Part shown: in pieces, positions 8,079 through 17,413 of the stretch
Position numbering within the stretch: position 1 is the stretch's first letter
Layout: each line of letters starts with the position of its first letter
Origin: CBDIDH01 sp965277595
Lineage (GTDB): Bacteria; Planctomycetota; Planctomycetia; Isosphaerales; Isosphaeraceae
Reading direction: 5' to 3'
DNA length: 64,000 nt
Assembly (NCBI GenBank): GCA_965277595.1
Contig: CBDIDH010000002.1
Location: 2,542,001 to 2,606,000, forward strand
Position numbers and translations under genes: made by a program
Notes under the pieces: model-generated
Database searches by the model: none
The model's input: only the letters and a program-made list of their open reading frames with translations
What the model was told of the DNA's origin: nothing

Positions 8079-8918
8079 ATGTCGATCCTCGGACTGGGTT
8101 CGCGCTGGATTTCCAACCGGAGCTGGACGCGAACGGCGAAGGTGATCGGGTTCGCCGCGTCGATGGTCCTCGTCGCGAACGGGCCAGCCGCCCGAGGACA
8201 GGCGGTTCCCGCAAACGCCGCCGCCGCGGCGCTGGCGCAAACGCCCCCGTCGTTGCCGCCGACACCGCCGCAAGGGGCCTGGGGCGAGGTCATCATGGCC
8301 AATCGCCAGTGGATGGTCGTCCAGAACTCGCACGGGCAACAGTTCCCGATCGCGATGGATCAGATCAATCAGTTCTTGATCCGCTGGCCAACCCGGCTCG
8401 ATGCCCTCGGCCCGCAAACGCTTGTCGAGGCGATCGGTCCCGATCAGGGGAACAATACCCTGATGACCGACCACGTGGACACGTTCGAAGGCGGCGACCG
8501 CGACCTCGTGCAGCCGACCTTCACCAGCCTCTTGCCCAACAACCGGCCGGTCACGACGCTCGACCCCGGTTTTCCCCGGTTCATGAGCCCGTATGATATC
8601 GGCTCGCAGAACCTGCTTTACGGCTGGGCCTATCCGGTCAGCCCGATGCAAGGGGGCATTCCGTCGCGGCTTCATGTCGTCGGCAGCGTGGCGAGCGTTA
8701 ACCCGGCGTTTCAGGTGGTCACGCCGGGCAACAACTGGGCGACGATCCTTTCCGGAGGCGCCTTGTCGATTACCCGGGTAACCCGTGGCACGACCGCATT
8801 CGCCCAGAAAGGCGACCTCGTCTTTCTCATGCCGACGGGCATCAACCTGCGAAGCGTCGTCCTCTCACAGGCTGTGCTCTACAAGAAGATGCCGATTCAA
8901 CAGTTCCGGATGCCCTGA
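8079..8918 (+). CDS. Exported protein of unknown function
   Basis: I do not recognise a family. The ATG at 8079 has a strong GGAGGGAAGG upstream. Residues 15-45 contain a signal peptide (VIGFAASMVLVANGPAARGQA) ending at a plausible signal-peptidase site, followed by an Ala/Pro-rich stretch. The mature ~230 residues contain no Cys. They show segments such as WGEVIMANRQWMVVQNSHGQ that suggest a small beta domain, and a central part rich in Gly, Asn and Pro. Similar short exported unknowns are common in planctomycetes. It ends 15 bases before the convergent squalene-cyclase-repeat gene. Confidence 0.65.
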   Translation: MSILGLGSRWISNRSWTRTAKVIGFAASMVLVANGPAARGQAVPANAAAAALAQTPPSLPPTPPQGAWGEVIMANRQWMVVQNSHGQQFPIAMDQINQFLIRWPTRLDALGPQTLVEAIGPDQGNNTLMTDHVDTFEGGDRDLVQPTFTSLLPNNRPVTTLDPGFPRFMSPYDIGSQNLLYGWAYPVSPMQGGIPSRLHVVGSVASVNPAFQVVTPGNNWATILSGGALSITRVTRGTTAFAQKGDLVFLMPTGINLRSVVLSQAVLYKKMPIQQFRMP

Positions 8919-8933
8919 CCGCGAAACTCAAGA

Positions 8934-10586
8934 TCAACGCGCCGCATCCACCTTTTCCAGGGCGAAGGGCATATCCTTGTCGCCGTCGCTCGGCTGATAG
9001 AGCGGCAAATACCGGTAATAGACCTCAAGCGTCAGGGTTGACAGTGACGTCAGGAAGAGCCGGCCACCGGCCGAGGCCCACTGGTCGGGCTGGGGATGGA
9101 TCGGGTCCCAGCTTCCGCGATCGCAGCCCATTCCGCCGGTCTGCATCTTGATAAGACCCTCGCGCACTCTCACATTCCAGCGCTTCCAGTCGTCGTTCTG
9201 CATGTTGTGCAAAAGCTGGGTCGCGTAATACCAGTAATAAATATTTCGATCACCGGCCGATTCGAGGTCGCGGGCGACGGCGGAGGCCCCCTTGACCAGC
9301 GGCGGGTAATCCTTCGGCCAGCCGAGATACTGGCGGCCCAGCAGCGCCTCGGCCGTCATCACGGGAGAGGCGGCGCGGTTCGGCGTGTACGAATAGGCGG
9401 TTCGCTTGCCGTCGGTCGCGGCCAGGTCAAGATAGGTCTTGCACCCCTTGTACACGTTCTTGGAGATCCGCAGGCCCGAGAGCTTGCCGCTCCTCAACGC
9501 GAACATCTGCCAGCCGAAGACCGAGGTATCTCCCGCCTGCCCCGGCTGATAGCGCCAGCCGCCGGTCTCGCCATTTTGCGAGTCAACAATGAAGCCGATC
9601 GCCTGCTGCGCCGCAGGTCGAAGACCGGGGTCTTGCGACAGGCCGTAGGCTTCGCAAATCGCCATCGTGGCGATCGCATGGCTATACATCCGCGCGATTC
9701 CCGGCCCGCCCAGATACAACTCGCCCGTGGACTGCTGATGCTCCATCAGCCAGGCAAGCCCTTGACGGACGTTCGACTGATACTTGCTCTTTTTCGTGTG
9801 GATATGTCCGGCCGCGAGCAAGGGCAACAAGGCCAGGCCGGTCGCCGCCGTATCAGACTCAACCAGACGCCCCGACATCTGTTGCGGGCATCCCTGGCCG
9901 ACGCACTGGCCGTGAAATTCCAGGCTCCACGCTCCATCGGCCCGCTGATGCCGGATGATCCAGTTCAGGCCGTCCTCGACGGCGCGTTCGGAGTGAACCG
10001 TTCCTCCTTCGCGGCGAACGAGCCGGGCGCGCGTGGCCTCGTCGCGCCCCGAGAAAGGCGCAATCATGTCCTCGGCGTGGAACCGGCTGCCAATGTTGCC
10101 GAGGTTCTTGGAACTCCCCGACTTGCCCAGAACGACCGGCGGCCCGGCGCTGCCGAGATTCGTCGGCAAGAGTGGCGGCGCGGCCTCGGGCGTGGCGAGG
10201 TCGGGACCGAACCGGGCGAGGTCGGGAAGCGACGGCTGGCTGATCTTCGATTCATCGGTCTTCGCCGGATCGGCCGAGAGCGAGGGGGGCTCGTCGGTCT
10301 TGGCGGTCGTGAAGGGGTCGCCGGCGCGGTCGGAATCGCCGAGCGAGTTCAGGTCTTCGGTCAACTGCGTGCTGAAAACGCCGTGGATATCGCCCGACCG
10401 ATCGCGGCCGGCGTTGGCGTACAGGTATAGCGCCAGCATCAGAATGATCAGGCCGTGAACGGCGAGACTCGTCCCCCACGAAGGGACCCAGGCAAGCAAG
10501 ACCGCCGCGTTCCGGTCGATCCAGACGCCGATCCTGCGCTGACGCACCCGGACAATTCTGAGCAGCCGGGGTCTCTTGTTCGGCAT
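8934..10586 (-). CDS. Membrane-anchored prenyltransferase/squalene-oxidase-repeat protein
   Basis: An N-terminal membrane segment (about residues 36-58, VHGLIILMLALYLYANA) precedes a ~130-residue Asp/Ser/Pro-rich linker. The C-terminal ~350 residues are an alpha/alpha-toroid of squalene-cyclase/prenyltransferase repeats, seen as GLNWIIRHQRADGAWSLEFHG, GLAWLMEHQQSTGELYLGG and AIGFIVDSQNGETGGWRYQPG. I see no DXDD cyclase motif, so a catalytic terpene cyclase role is not supported. Many planctomycetes have such anchored toroids of unknown function. The nearest upstream gene is separated by a 160-base gap. Confidence 0.8.
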   Translation of the reverse strand: MPNKRPRLLRIVRVRQRRIGVWIDRNAAVLLAWVPSWGTSLAVHGLIILMLALYLYANAGRDRSGDIHGVFSTQLTEDLNSLGDSDRAGDPFTTAKTDEPPSLSADPAKTDESKISQPSLPDLARFGPDLATPEAAPPLLPTNLGSAGPPVVLGKSGSSKNLGNIGSRFHAEDMIAPFSGRDEATRARLVRREGGTVHSERAVEDGLNWIIRHQRADGAWSLEFHGQCVGQGCPQQMSGRLVESDTAATGLALLPLLAAGHIHTKKSKYQSNVRQGLAWLMEHQQSTGELYLGGPGIARMYSHAIATMAICEAYGLSQDPGLRPAAQQAIGFIVDSQNGETGGWRYQPGQAGDTSVFGWQMFALRSGKLSGLRISKNVYKGCKTYLDLAATDGKRTAYSYTPNRAASPVMTAEALLGRQYLGWPKDYPPLVKGASAVARDLESAGDRNIYYWYYATQLLHNMQNDDWKRWNVRVREGLIKMQTGGMGCDRGSWDPIHPQPDQWASAGGRLFLTSLSTLTLEVYYRYLPLYQPSDGDKDMPFALEKVDAAR

Positions 10587-10747
10587 GGATGAAGCACCCG
10601 TTAGCGGGGGGGATTCCGCTCGATCGGGATGGAATGTGACGCTTCATTCTACCCGAACTTCCGTTCTGGAACAGAGCCGGCCGAGAAATCGTTACCGCTG
10701 TAGCACACTCAAGCATTAAATTTCAGTTTACACACCCCGACGTCGCA

Positions 10748-11950
10748 TCACTCGGCTTTTGGAAACCGAAGGATTCGGGGTTTAACGTCCAACTCCTGTT
10801 GTTGTGCCTCCGGTGGCGCAGCAGACCAGTGATCGGAATCGGTCACACTCAACAAGCCCCGGTCCAAACCGGCCAATTCCTCAACATCGCGGGGGTTCAA
10901 ACCCAACCGAAACGGGATTTCAGTTGGATCGACAAGAGATTTTTTGACTAGCATTTCAATTGACCGGCGGAGAAACCTTGGACTCTCAGGAGGGATCATA
11001 TCGTCGTAAATCTCTTTTTTTCGCCACCCGCGAGCGCTCAGGTTGATAAAGAGTCGGGTCTTTTGATCTCGATTGACTATATCAAGCTGCTCGCATCTCA
11101 TAATCATAAATTGGATGGAAACCTTCCATTTAAATTTGATTGCGGCGAGATGGTCGAGCGAGGGCGAGTAGCTCAAATCGGTGGCGAACGTCGATTCGGG
11201 CAACAAGAACGCTCCGGCAAAACGATTCGCCTGATCCTCAACCAATTTAAACGTTGCTGTATTATTAAGAATTTCGCTACGTGTGTTCCTATGTAAAATC
11301 ATGTGCCCAAGTTCGTGGCCGGCGCTGAAACGAGAACGTGGGCCGGATTCTTTGTCCGAACCGAAGACGAAATAGGGCATTGACTCCCTGGAATTCCATT
11401 GTGAGAATGCGTCCAGGTTGTCCGCTCCAAGGTCATGACGGGAGATAATAGCGCCGTTGTTCTCGATGAGCCACACCACGTTACTGATCGGCTTATCCCC
11501 AAGACCCCAGAAACGCCGCGTCCCTGCCGCCGCGTCCTCTATCTGCTCGGCCGTGATACGAGTAGGGTCGTCAGGGAGATTAAAATCGGGGAAGTTCACC
11601 GCAGGAAATTGGACTAACCCCCGGAGGTAATGAACGATGTCCCTCAGCCACCCAAAGCGGCTCTCCGCTTTGAGGCGAGCGCTCTTTGTCGCAGATGCCA
11701 TAGAACGATAAAAAAGCGAATCGGTCTCTTCGGGGGTCGGCGGCAAAAGGAAGTGGTGTGGGGGTAGCCGAAGAATTTCGGAAACCCTCCTCATAACTTG
11801 GGGGGCCGGTGATTGTGAGCCGTTCTCGTAGCCTGAGACGGCTTGGCGAGTAATTCCCAGCAAATCTGCAAGCGCGGTCTGAGTGAGCGAGCGTGCCTCC
11901 CTCGCGGCCTTGAGCCGCCCCCCGTAAAAGCCCGGTGTGCCAGGTCTCAT
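10748..11950 (-). CDS. XRE-type HTH regulator with ImmA/IrrE-like protease domain
   Basis: Residues about 10-60 form an XRE helix-turn-helix (LTQTALADLLGITRQAVSGY). The middle and C-terminal part is an ImmA/IrrE-type zinc metallopeptidase: SAGHELGHMILHRN gives the HExxH site, and DQANRFAGAFLLPESTF supplies the further ligand region. Such fusions act as repressors or antitoxins that are inactivated by cleavage or stress. The start codon overlaps the 3' end of the upstream unknown gene by four bases, so the two are translationally coupled. The region is visibly richer in A and T than its neighbours, which suggests horizontal acquisition. It may be the antitoxin or regulator of a toxin-antitoxin or defence pair. 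Confidence 0.88.
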   Translation of the reverse strand: MRPGTPGFYGGRLKAAREARSLTQTALADLLGITRQAVSGYENGSQSPAPQVMRRVSEILRLPPHHFLLPPTPEETDSLFYRSMASATKSARLKAESRFGWLRDIVHYLRGLVQFPAVNFPDFNLPDDPTRITAEQIEDAAAGTRRFWGLGDKPISNVVWLIENNGAIISRHDLGADNLDAFSQWNSRESMPYFVFGSDKESGPRSRFSAGHELGHMILHRNTRSEILNNTATFKLVEDQANRFAGAFLLPESTFATDLSYSPSLDHLAAIKFKWKVSIQFMIMRCEQLDIVNRDQKTRLFINLSARGWRKKEIYDDMIPPESPRFLRRSIEMLVKKSLVDPTEIPFRLGLNPRDVEELAGLDRGLLSVTDSDHWSAAPPEAQQQELDVKPRILRFPKAE

Positions 11951-12597
11951 TGTGCTTCCCTGTTCGGGTGATCGGTGATGATTTTCGGGTCGATCGCGTC
12001 GGGGATGTCTTCCATCGCGTCGGATTCGATGATGGAGGGAACCAGGGGAAAACGAGCGAGAAGATTGATGAGATCAGGATCATAGGATTTGAAGCCGGGA
12101 TTAGGGAATCGCACCACGGCGAAACCAAGTTCGCGCTTATAGCCACGACGGTGCCCATGCAAAAGAACGGCATAGAATTTCATGGCCTCCGAGGGTTCAT
12201 CGCACGGGTCGTTAGAAGCGAATAGAGGGTAATTTTCTAGAGAGCCTGCATTCCTGTGAGCAGCCCAGCGGACGACCTTCTTTGGAGAGTTTGCGTAACA
12301 TACGGTAAGGGTGAAAAATGGACCTTCGATCAGGACATGACTGTTTCCGGATTTGTTGGTTTCAATACGTCTTTTAAGCCCACTGTCCCCCGCCGCCAAC
12401 TCCTCAAGCCGCTGTTCAATCAAGGCTCGACGAACGTAAGGAAGGAGATCTTTCGAATGGGGAGTTGAAACAACGGAATTTGTGGTGGTCGCCGAGTTCT
12501 CGTAAAGTTCCTGAAGAGTTTCAACGACCCTCCGCTGAAAATTGCGGGGGTAGGATTTATCGAAAACAGTGATGGGGTCAAGGTTGACGGATGACAT
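11947..12597 (-). CDS. Unknown protein coupled to the HTH/ImmA protease gene (candidate toxin)
   Basis: I recognise no domain. The ATG at 12597 is nine bases after AGGA and is preferred over the ATG at 12606, which lies too close. The 216-residue product has no signal peptide or membrane segment. It contains a central block HVLIEGPFFTLTVCYANS and a C-terminal half with RGYKRELGFAVVRFPNPGF, compatible with a mixed alpha/beta domain. Codon use and composition are AT-richer than flanking genes. Position as first gene of a two-gene coupled operon with an HTH-ImmA partner suggests an effector or toxin; that is inference only. Confidence 0.7.
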   Translation of the reverse strand: MSSVNLDPITVFDKSYPRNFQRRVVETLQELYENSATTTNSVVSTPHSKDLLPYVRRALIEQRLEELAAGDSGLKRRIETNKSGNSHVLIEGPFFTLTVCYANSPKKVVRWAAHRNAGSLENYPLFASNDPCDEPSEAMKFYAVLLHGHRRGYKRELGFAVVRFPNPGFKSYDPDLINLLARFPLVPSIIESDAMEDIPDAIDPKIITDHPNREAQ

Positions 12598-12726
12598 TCG
12601 GAGCATTCCTGAAGGTTCGTTGATTCGCGTCTTTTCTCTAGGAAAGTATAATCGACGTTTTCTCCTGATTTGTCAAGTAATCTAAGTGAACAAAAATTCT
12701 TTAGGTCGCTAAACGACTAAGAAGTT
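12598..12726 (-). promoter_or_regulatory. AT-rich upstream region of the HTH/ImmA cassette
   Basis: About 130 bases that are much richer in A and T than the surroundings (AAATTCTTTAGG, TTTTCTCCTGATTTGTCAAG on the plus strand). It probably holds the cassette promoter and operator. I cannot assign -35/-10 boxes with confidence. Confidence 0.4.
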
Positions 12727-12909
12727 CTATCTTGATTCTTTCATCCATCTTGCCTGCGCCGCCTTCTTGGCGATCTCCGATCGCTTCACCGGCGTGTGTT
12801 TTTCGGCACGAGACTTCCCGCCCTTCATCCCGCCTCGTCTTCCCAGCGACCCGATGTTGCGATCGGCCGATGTCCTCGCCCGCCTCGACGATCCCGAACC
12901 TGACGACAT
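12727..12909 (-). CDS. Small basic protein with GGMKGGKSRAEK motif
   Basis: A 60-residue, very basic product. Its second half, RRGGMKGGKSRAEKHTPV then KRSEIAKKAAQARW, matches a recurrent small-protein pattern (GGLKGGKARAxKLTPEERSEIARKAAxARW) that I recall from many bacteria, often annotated as hypothetical or histone-like. A stop codon lies a few codons upstream, which fixes the start to the ATG at 12909 or later. It sits immediately upstream, on the same strand, of the HTH/ImmA cassette and may travel with it. A role in nucleic-acid binding is possible but unproven. Confidence 0.6.
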   Translation of the reverse strand: MSSGSGSSRRARTSADRNIGSLGRRGGMKGGKSRAEKHTPVKRSEIAKKAAQARWMKESR

Positions 12910-12969
12910 GACCTTTCATGAACACTGTCGAGCCTGGGCCAGAGATGTCCTCGCGCCTGGCTTTCGTCA

Positions 12970-13030
12970 TGAGGACCGATGACCGATGCGGAATTTTTCG
13001 GTTCTCGGTCACCGGGTCTTGGTCATCCTC
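12970..13030. repeat. Heptamer-repeat hairpin
   Basis: GAGGACCGATGACCGATG, then CGGAATTTTTCGG, then GGTTCTCGGTCACCGGGTC and GGTCATC. It shares the loop sequence CGGAATTTTTCGG with the copy at 3011-3110, which shows common descent rather than chance. Confidence 0.75.
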
Positions 13031-13042
13031 CCGACCCCTTCC

Positions 13043-15703
13043 TCAGGTCGAGACGGAAACCTCCGCCCAGCCGAGGCGTTTGAGAGGTTCCTCGACAATC
13101 GACGCATCGGCGACAACCACCGCGACGAAGGAGTCGGGCCGAACGTGTCGGCTGGCGACGTCGCGGAGCGTGTCAACGGTGACGGCCGCGAGGCGTTCGG
13201 GAAAGTGGATGTGGTGATCGGCGGGGAGGTCGTGAATCAAGAGACTCGCGTACCGAGAGACGAGCGCCGAGGGAGTGTCAAAATGACGGGCCTGACCCTC
13301 CGTTAATGACCGACGGGCGTCGTCAAGCTCGGTCGAGGTCGGCGGCCGGTCGTTCAGAAGGGCGAGAACTTCGCCGCGAAGGTCGTCGAGGGCCTCGGCC
13401 ACGCGGTCGGTCTGGATCGCGGCCGAGACCGAGAAGGGCCCGGCGCCTCGGCGGAAATCGAAGTGGCTGCGGACGCCGTAGGTGAACCCTTTTTCCTCGC
13501 GGAGCTTCGCGTTCAGACGCGACGAGAACTGGCCGCCGAGGATCTGGTTGAAGACCATCGCATCCGTGAAATCGGGATCGAGCCGTTTCAGGCCGACGTG
13601 GCCGACCCGAACCGCCGCCTGCGCCGAGCCGGGGCGATCGAGAATCAGGACGCGAGGCCGATCGGCATGGCCGGGCTTTTCCACGCTGTTCGGCACATGC
13701 TCAAGGCCCGCCCAGTCCACGAGCCGGGCGTCAATCGCCTCGGCGACGGCATCGGGGTCCACGTCACCGGCAACAACCCAGGCGGCTCGCCCCGGCCCGT
13801 GCGCGGCGCGGTGGTAGCGGACGATGTCATCGCGCGTCAGGGCGGAGACAGACGCCTCGTCCCCGTCGATCGGCAGTCGGTACGGGTGTCCGGCCGGATA
13901 AACGGCCTGAAGAAAACCGCGATAGGCGCGGGCCTCGGCGCTATCTTTCTCGGCACGCAAGGCGGCGAGGGTCTGGCCGTGAATGCGCAGCCATTCGGCC
14001 TCGGGAAAGGTCGGGTTGCGGAGCAAATCCACCGCCAGGTCAAGGCTGGCCGACCAGTGCGGGCTCAGGCATTGAAAGCTCACGTAAGAGCCGTCCCAGC
14101 CACAGGATGTGGAAAGCGTTGTTCCCATCCCCTCGGCCGCTTCGGCGATCTGGAAGGCGGTGCGCGTGGTCGTCCCTTCGTCCATCAGGCCGGCGGCAAG
14201 TTGAGCCAGACCCGCCTTGCCCTCGGGCTGAGACCCCGCGCCGCCGCCGCCGAGCACCAGCGTCGCCGCGATGACGGGCAAATCCTTGCGCGGAAGGACC
14301 CAGAGCGGCAGGCCGCAACGGAGCATCCGCGCTTCGGGCACGGGCGCCCGAAAGTTCGAGGCCGTCGCCGGGGCGGGGCGTTGCGAACGGTCGAGCGGCG
14401 GCGTTGACGTCGTTGTCGTGGCCTTGCGGCCGGTGACGGTCAGGGCCACTTTCGGCCGGTTCAACAGATAACGCCGGGCCGTCTCGCGGACGGCCTCGGG
14501 GGTCGTCTCCTGATAGCGCTCGAAATCGGCGGTCACGCGTCCTGGATCGCCGAGATAGACGTTGTACGCGTTGAGCCGGTCGGCCACGCCCCCAAAACCG
14601 CCGATGTGTTCCAGCGCGTAGAAGAACCCGGCGAGCCGGCCATTCTTGACGCGATCGAGTTCGGTCTCGCGGACCCCTTCCTTGACAATCGCGGCGAGTT
14701 CCGCGTCGATCCGGTCGCGCACCGAGGCCATCGACCGACCCGGCCGAAGTGTCGCATAGATCCCGAAACTGCCGTCCAGCTCGCGGCCCGACTGATACGC
14801 GGTCACGTCCTGCGCCCATTCTTTTTCGACGACCAAGGCCCGATAGAGCCGGCTCGACCGACCTCGCGCCAGGATATCCGCCAGCAAGGTCAGCGCGGCG
14901 TCGTCGGGATGAAAATGGGGAACGGTCGGCCAGACCTGATAGATCCGGTCGAGTTCGACGCGGTCGTGCAACGCGATCTCGGTCGACGCTTCGAGCGCAC
15001 CGGCGGGCACCCACGGTTTCGGGGCCGAGGCGCCGCCGGGGATTGGCCCGAAGTAGCGTTCGGCCAGTTCGAGGGCCTGATTTTCGTCGATATCGCCGAC
15101 GAGGCAAAGGCTGGCGTTGGCCGGAACATAGTAGCGTCGGAAAAACGCCTCGACATCGTCGCGCGTCGCCGCCTCGACGTCTTCCATCGCGCCGATGGTG
15201 AGCCAGCTATAGGGGTGTCCGGGGGGATACAAGGCTTCGGAGAGGAGCCGCCAGACCATGCCATAAGGGCGGTTGGCGTAGTTCTGGCGGTACTCGTTCT
15301 TGACGACGTCTTTTTGAACCCTCAGCTTGTGGTCGTCGAGCGCCGGGATGAGGTGCCCCATCCGGTCCGATTCCATCGCGAGGGCGAGTTCGACGTGCGC
15401 CGACGGGGTATCGACGAAATAATTGGTCCGGTCGGCCGAGGTTGACCCGTTGATCGAGGCGCCGAGGCGTTGCAGCGGCTTGAAGAAATCGCCAGGGTAG
15501 TGTTCCGACCCTTCGAACATGAGATGCTCAAACAGGTGGGCGTAGCCGCGCTGACGTCGTTCCTCATTCTTCGAGCCGACGTGATACCAGAGGTTCACCG
15601 CGACGACCGGCAGGCGATCCTCGCGGCGGACGATCAGGTCGAGGCCGTTGGCCAGCGTGGTCTTGGTAAACCGAAAATCAGGCAGTCGCAAGACGGGTGT
15701 CAT
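13043..15703 (-). CDS. M16-family zinc metallopeptidase, two-domain
   Basis: Insulinase/pitrilysin-type peptidase. The inverted zinc motif HLFEH is at about residues 56-60 of the chosen start (ATG at 15703), in the context GYAHLFEHLMFEGSEHYPG. The downstream Glu ligand region follows about 75 residues later. The second half repeats the fold (LRCGLPLWVLPRKDLPVIAAT) but lacks HxxEH, which is normal for the inactive partner domain. No signal peptide is seen with this start. A longer start at 15811 would add 36 residues of uncertain nature; neither start has a strong ribosome-binding site. The gene is divergent from the PP2C phosphatase. Confidence 0.9.
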   Translation of the reverse strand: MTPVLRLPDFRFTKTTLANGLDLIVRREDRLPVVAVNLWYHVGSKNEERRQRGYAHLFEHLMFEGSEHYPGDFFKPLQRLGASINGSTSADRTNYFVDTPSAHVELALAMESDRMGHLIPALDDHKLRVQKDVVKNEYRQNYANRPYGMVWRLLSEALYPPGHPYSWLTIGAMEDVEAATRDDVEAFFRRYYVPANASLCLVGDIDENQALELAERYFGPIPGGASAPKPWVPAGALEASTEIALHDRVELDRIYQVWPTVPHFHPDDAALTLLADILARGRSSRLYRALVVEKEWAQDVTAYQSGRELDGSFGIYATLRPGRSMASVRDRIDAELAAIVKEGVRETELDRVKNGRLAGFFYALEHIGGFGGVADRLNAYNVYLGDPGRVTADFERYQETTPEAVRETARRYLLNRPKVALTVTGRKATTTTSTPPLDRSQRPAPATASNFRAPVPEARMLRCGLPLWVLPRKDLPVIAATLVLGGGGAGSQPEGKAGLAQLAAGLMDEGTTTRTAFQIAEAAEGMGTTLSTSCGWDGSYVSFQCLSPHWSASLDLAVDLLRNPTFPEAEWLRIHGQTLAALRAEKDSAEARAYRGFLQAVYPAGHPYRLPIDGDEASVSALTRDDIVRYHRAAHGPGRAAWVVAGDVDPDAVAEAIDARLVDWAGLEHVPNSVEKPGHADRPRVLILDRPGSAQAAVRVGHVGLKRLDPDFTDAMVFNQILGGQFSSRLNAKLREEKGFTYGVRSHFDFRRGAGPFSVSAAIQTDRVAEALDDLRGEVLALLNDRPPTSTELDDARRSLTEGQARHFDTPSALVSRYASLLIHDLPADHHIHFPERLAAVTVDTLRDVASRHVRPDSFVAVVVADASIVEEPLKRLGWAEVSVST

Positions 15704-16069
15704 GAGCCGCGCATCATCCCTTTGGGTCGATTCCAGGTCGAGAAGAAATCCGGGTCGTTCCGGTCTCGGGTCACGAACCCACCTTAACCGAAGTAGTCCA
15801 GGTGTGACCATCCATCCGAAGGGTGCGAGAAGGCAACAGGGGGATTTCTCTTCACGACCGGCCCGCGGGCGATAGAATATCGCCGATCTATCGAGTAGGA
15901 TAGGGGCCTGTCGCCATCTTCAGGACGGCTTTGTCTTCTCAACGCTGCCCAATGGCCAATCGCCAACCTCCCAGGTAAAAAGGACGTTGTCACGCTCCGG
16001 CGAGGCGAGGAATGAGTCAAACTGCGTCCGACCCCCTGCGAGCGAACCGCCCAAGAACAAGGTCCGGCC

Positions 16070-17242
16070 GTGAACTGGGACGACACCATACTTGATGCCG
16101 CGGTGACCGACACCGGAATGCGAAGGGCGAACAACCAGGACAGCCATTCGGTCGTCCGCGCCTCCAGCCCCGAGGTCTGGCGGCAGCGCGGCCACCTCTT
16201 CATGGTCGCCGACGGCATGGGGGGTCACGCCGTCGGCGAACTCGCCAGCAAGCTCGCCTGCGACAATATCCCGTTCAATTACACGAAAGCCAAGAACGTC
16301 GCCCCGTCCGAGGCGATCACCAAGGCCTTTCGCGAGGTCGGCGCCCTGATCCACAGCCGGGCCAGCGCCAACAGCGATTTCAAGGGGATGGGCACGACCT
16401 GCACGACCCTGATCCTCCTGCCCGAAGGAGCCCTCGTCGCCCATGTCGGAGACTCGCGCGCCTATCGCGTCCGACGCGGCCGGATCGATCAACTCTCGTT
16501 CGATCACAGCATGGTCTGGGAGTTGATGAAGCGCAACCTTCTGCCCGCCGACGGCTCCAATATCTCCGTCCACAAGAACGTGATCACCCGCAGCCTCGGT
16601 TCCGACTCGAAAGTCGAGGTCGACGTCGAGGGGCCGCTCGCCGTCGAGCCGAACGACGTCTATCTCCTTTGCTCGGACGGCCTTTCCGGTCCCGTGGAAG
16701 ATCCCGAGATGGGGGTCTTCGCCGAGAATTTTCATCCCAAGGACGCGGGGCGCTACCTCATCAGCCTGGCGAACCTTCGCGGCGGCAACGACAACATCAC
16801 CGCCGTCCTTCTTCGGATCGGCCCCTGGGCTGAGCCCGACACCATTGACGACGTCGCCGTCGCCTCCTCGACCCCCCCGGCCGCGAACGGGCGCAAGAGT
16901 GGCGGCTGGAAGATCAGCCTTTCCAGCCTCTTCCGCGGTCTCCACAAGAAGCCCGCCGCGACGACGGTCGAGGACCACCCCTATCGATCCGCCGAATGCC
17001 CGATCTCCGACGAGATCCTCGAAAAATTCTCGGACCTCACCCGCCGCGTTCAGAATCACGCGATCGAACACGCCTGGGATCTCGACTGGACCCAGTTCGC
17101 TCAATACCGCCGCGAGGAATCCGAAGCCAGGACCGCCGGCCATCCTCGCAAGACCCTCAAGGCACTGGGCGAGATGATTGCCATGCTCGGCGTCGCCGGC
17201 CGCTTCCACCGCAAAAGCGGCGGCCACGCCGGCGTCGGCTAA
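16070..17242 (+). CDS. PP2C-family serine/threonine phosphatase
   Basis: Metal-dependent protein phosphatase of the PPM/PP2C type. Family motifs appear in order: RRANNQDSHSV, FMVADGMGGHAVGE, GTTCTTLIL, HVGDSRAYRVRRGRIDQ, LLCSDGLSG and GGNDNITAVLLRIG. The metal-binding Asp residues are all present. The GTG at 16070 is the start, with AAGG about seven bases upstream. The catalytic domain ends near residue 255; a ~130-residue C-terminal extension follows, with a linker and helical segments of unknown function and no membrane segment. It probably counteracts Ser/Thr kinases such as those encoded elsewhere in the window. Confidence 0.93.
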   Translation: MNWDDTILDAAVTDTGMRRANNQDSHSVVRASSPEVWRQRGHLFMVADGMGGHAVGELASKLACDNIPFNYTKAKNVAPSEAITKAFREVGALIHSRASANSDFKGMGTTCTTLILLPEGALVAHVGDSRAYRVRRGRIDQLSFDHSMVWELMKRNLLPADGSNISVHKNVITRSLGSDSKVEVDVEGPLAVEPNDVYLLCSDGLSGPVEDPEMGVFAENFHPKDAGRYLISLANLRGGNDNITAVLLRIGPWAEPDTIDDVAVASSTPPAANGRKSGGWKISLSSLFRGLHKKPAATTVEDHPYRSAECPISDEILEKFSDLTRRVQNHAIEHAWDLDWTQFAQYRREESEARTAGHPRKTLKALGEMIAMLGVAGRFHRKSGGHAGVG

Positions 17243-17249
17243 CCCCCCA

Positions 17250-17287
17250 CCCTTCCGACCCCTCTTCTTGCCCTTCGCCCTCCGCCC
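17250..17287. repeat. Degenerate CCCTTC/CGCCCT repeats
   Basis: CCCACCCTTCCGACCCCTC followed by TTGCCCTTCGCCCTCCGCCC is a short member of the TGCCCTY-type intergenic repeat family also found at 31450, 33375 and 45771. Confidence 0.5.
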
Positions 17288-17413
17288 TGTTCACCCCTCG
17301 AACCCAAAAGACGCCTCGGCTCAACAGGTGTTCTATGCTCGGGTATGACGATCCGCTCGTTCCCCGTGTAATTCACCGTCGTTGCTCTGATCCCCTGGCC
17401 GAGGTTTGTTCCC

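Noticed and set aside
12701..13012. A 103-residue minus-strand open frame overlapping the small GGMKGGKSRAEK gene
   Set aside because: The alternative frame at 12727-12909 carries the conserved motif; this one has no recognisable sequence and includes heptamer-repeat DNA.
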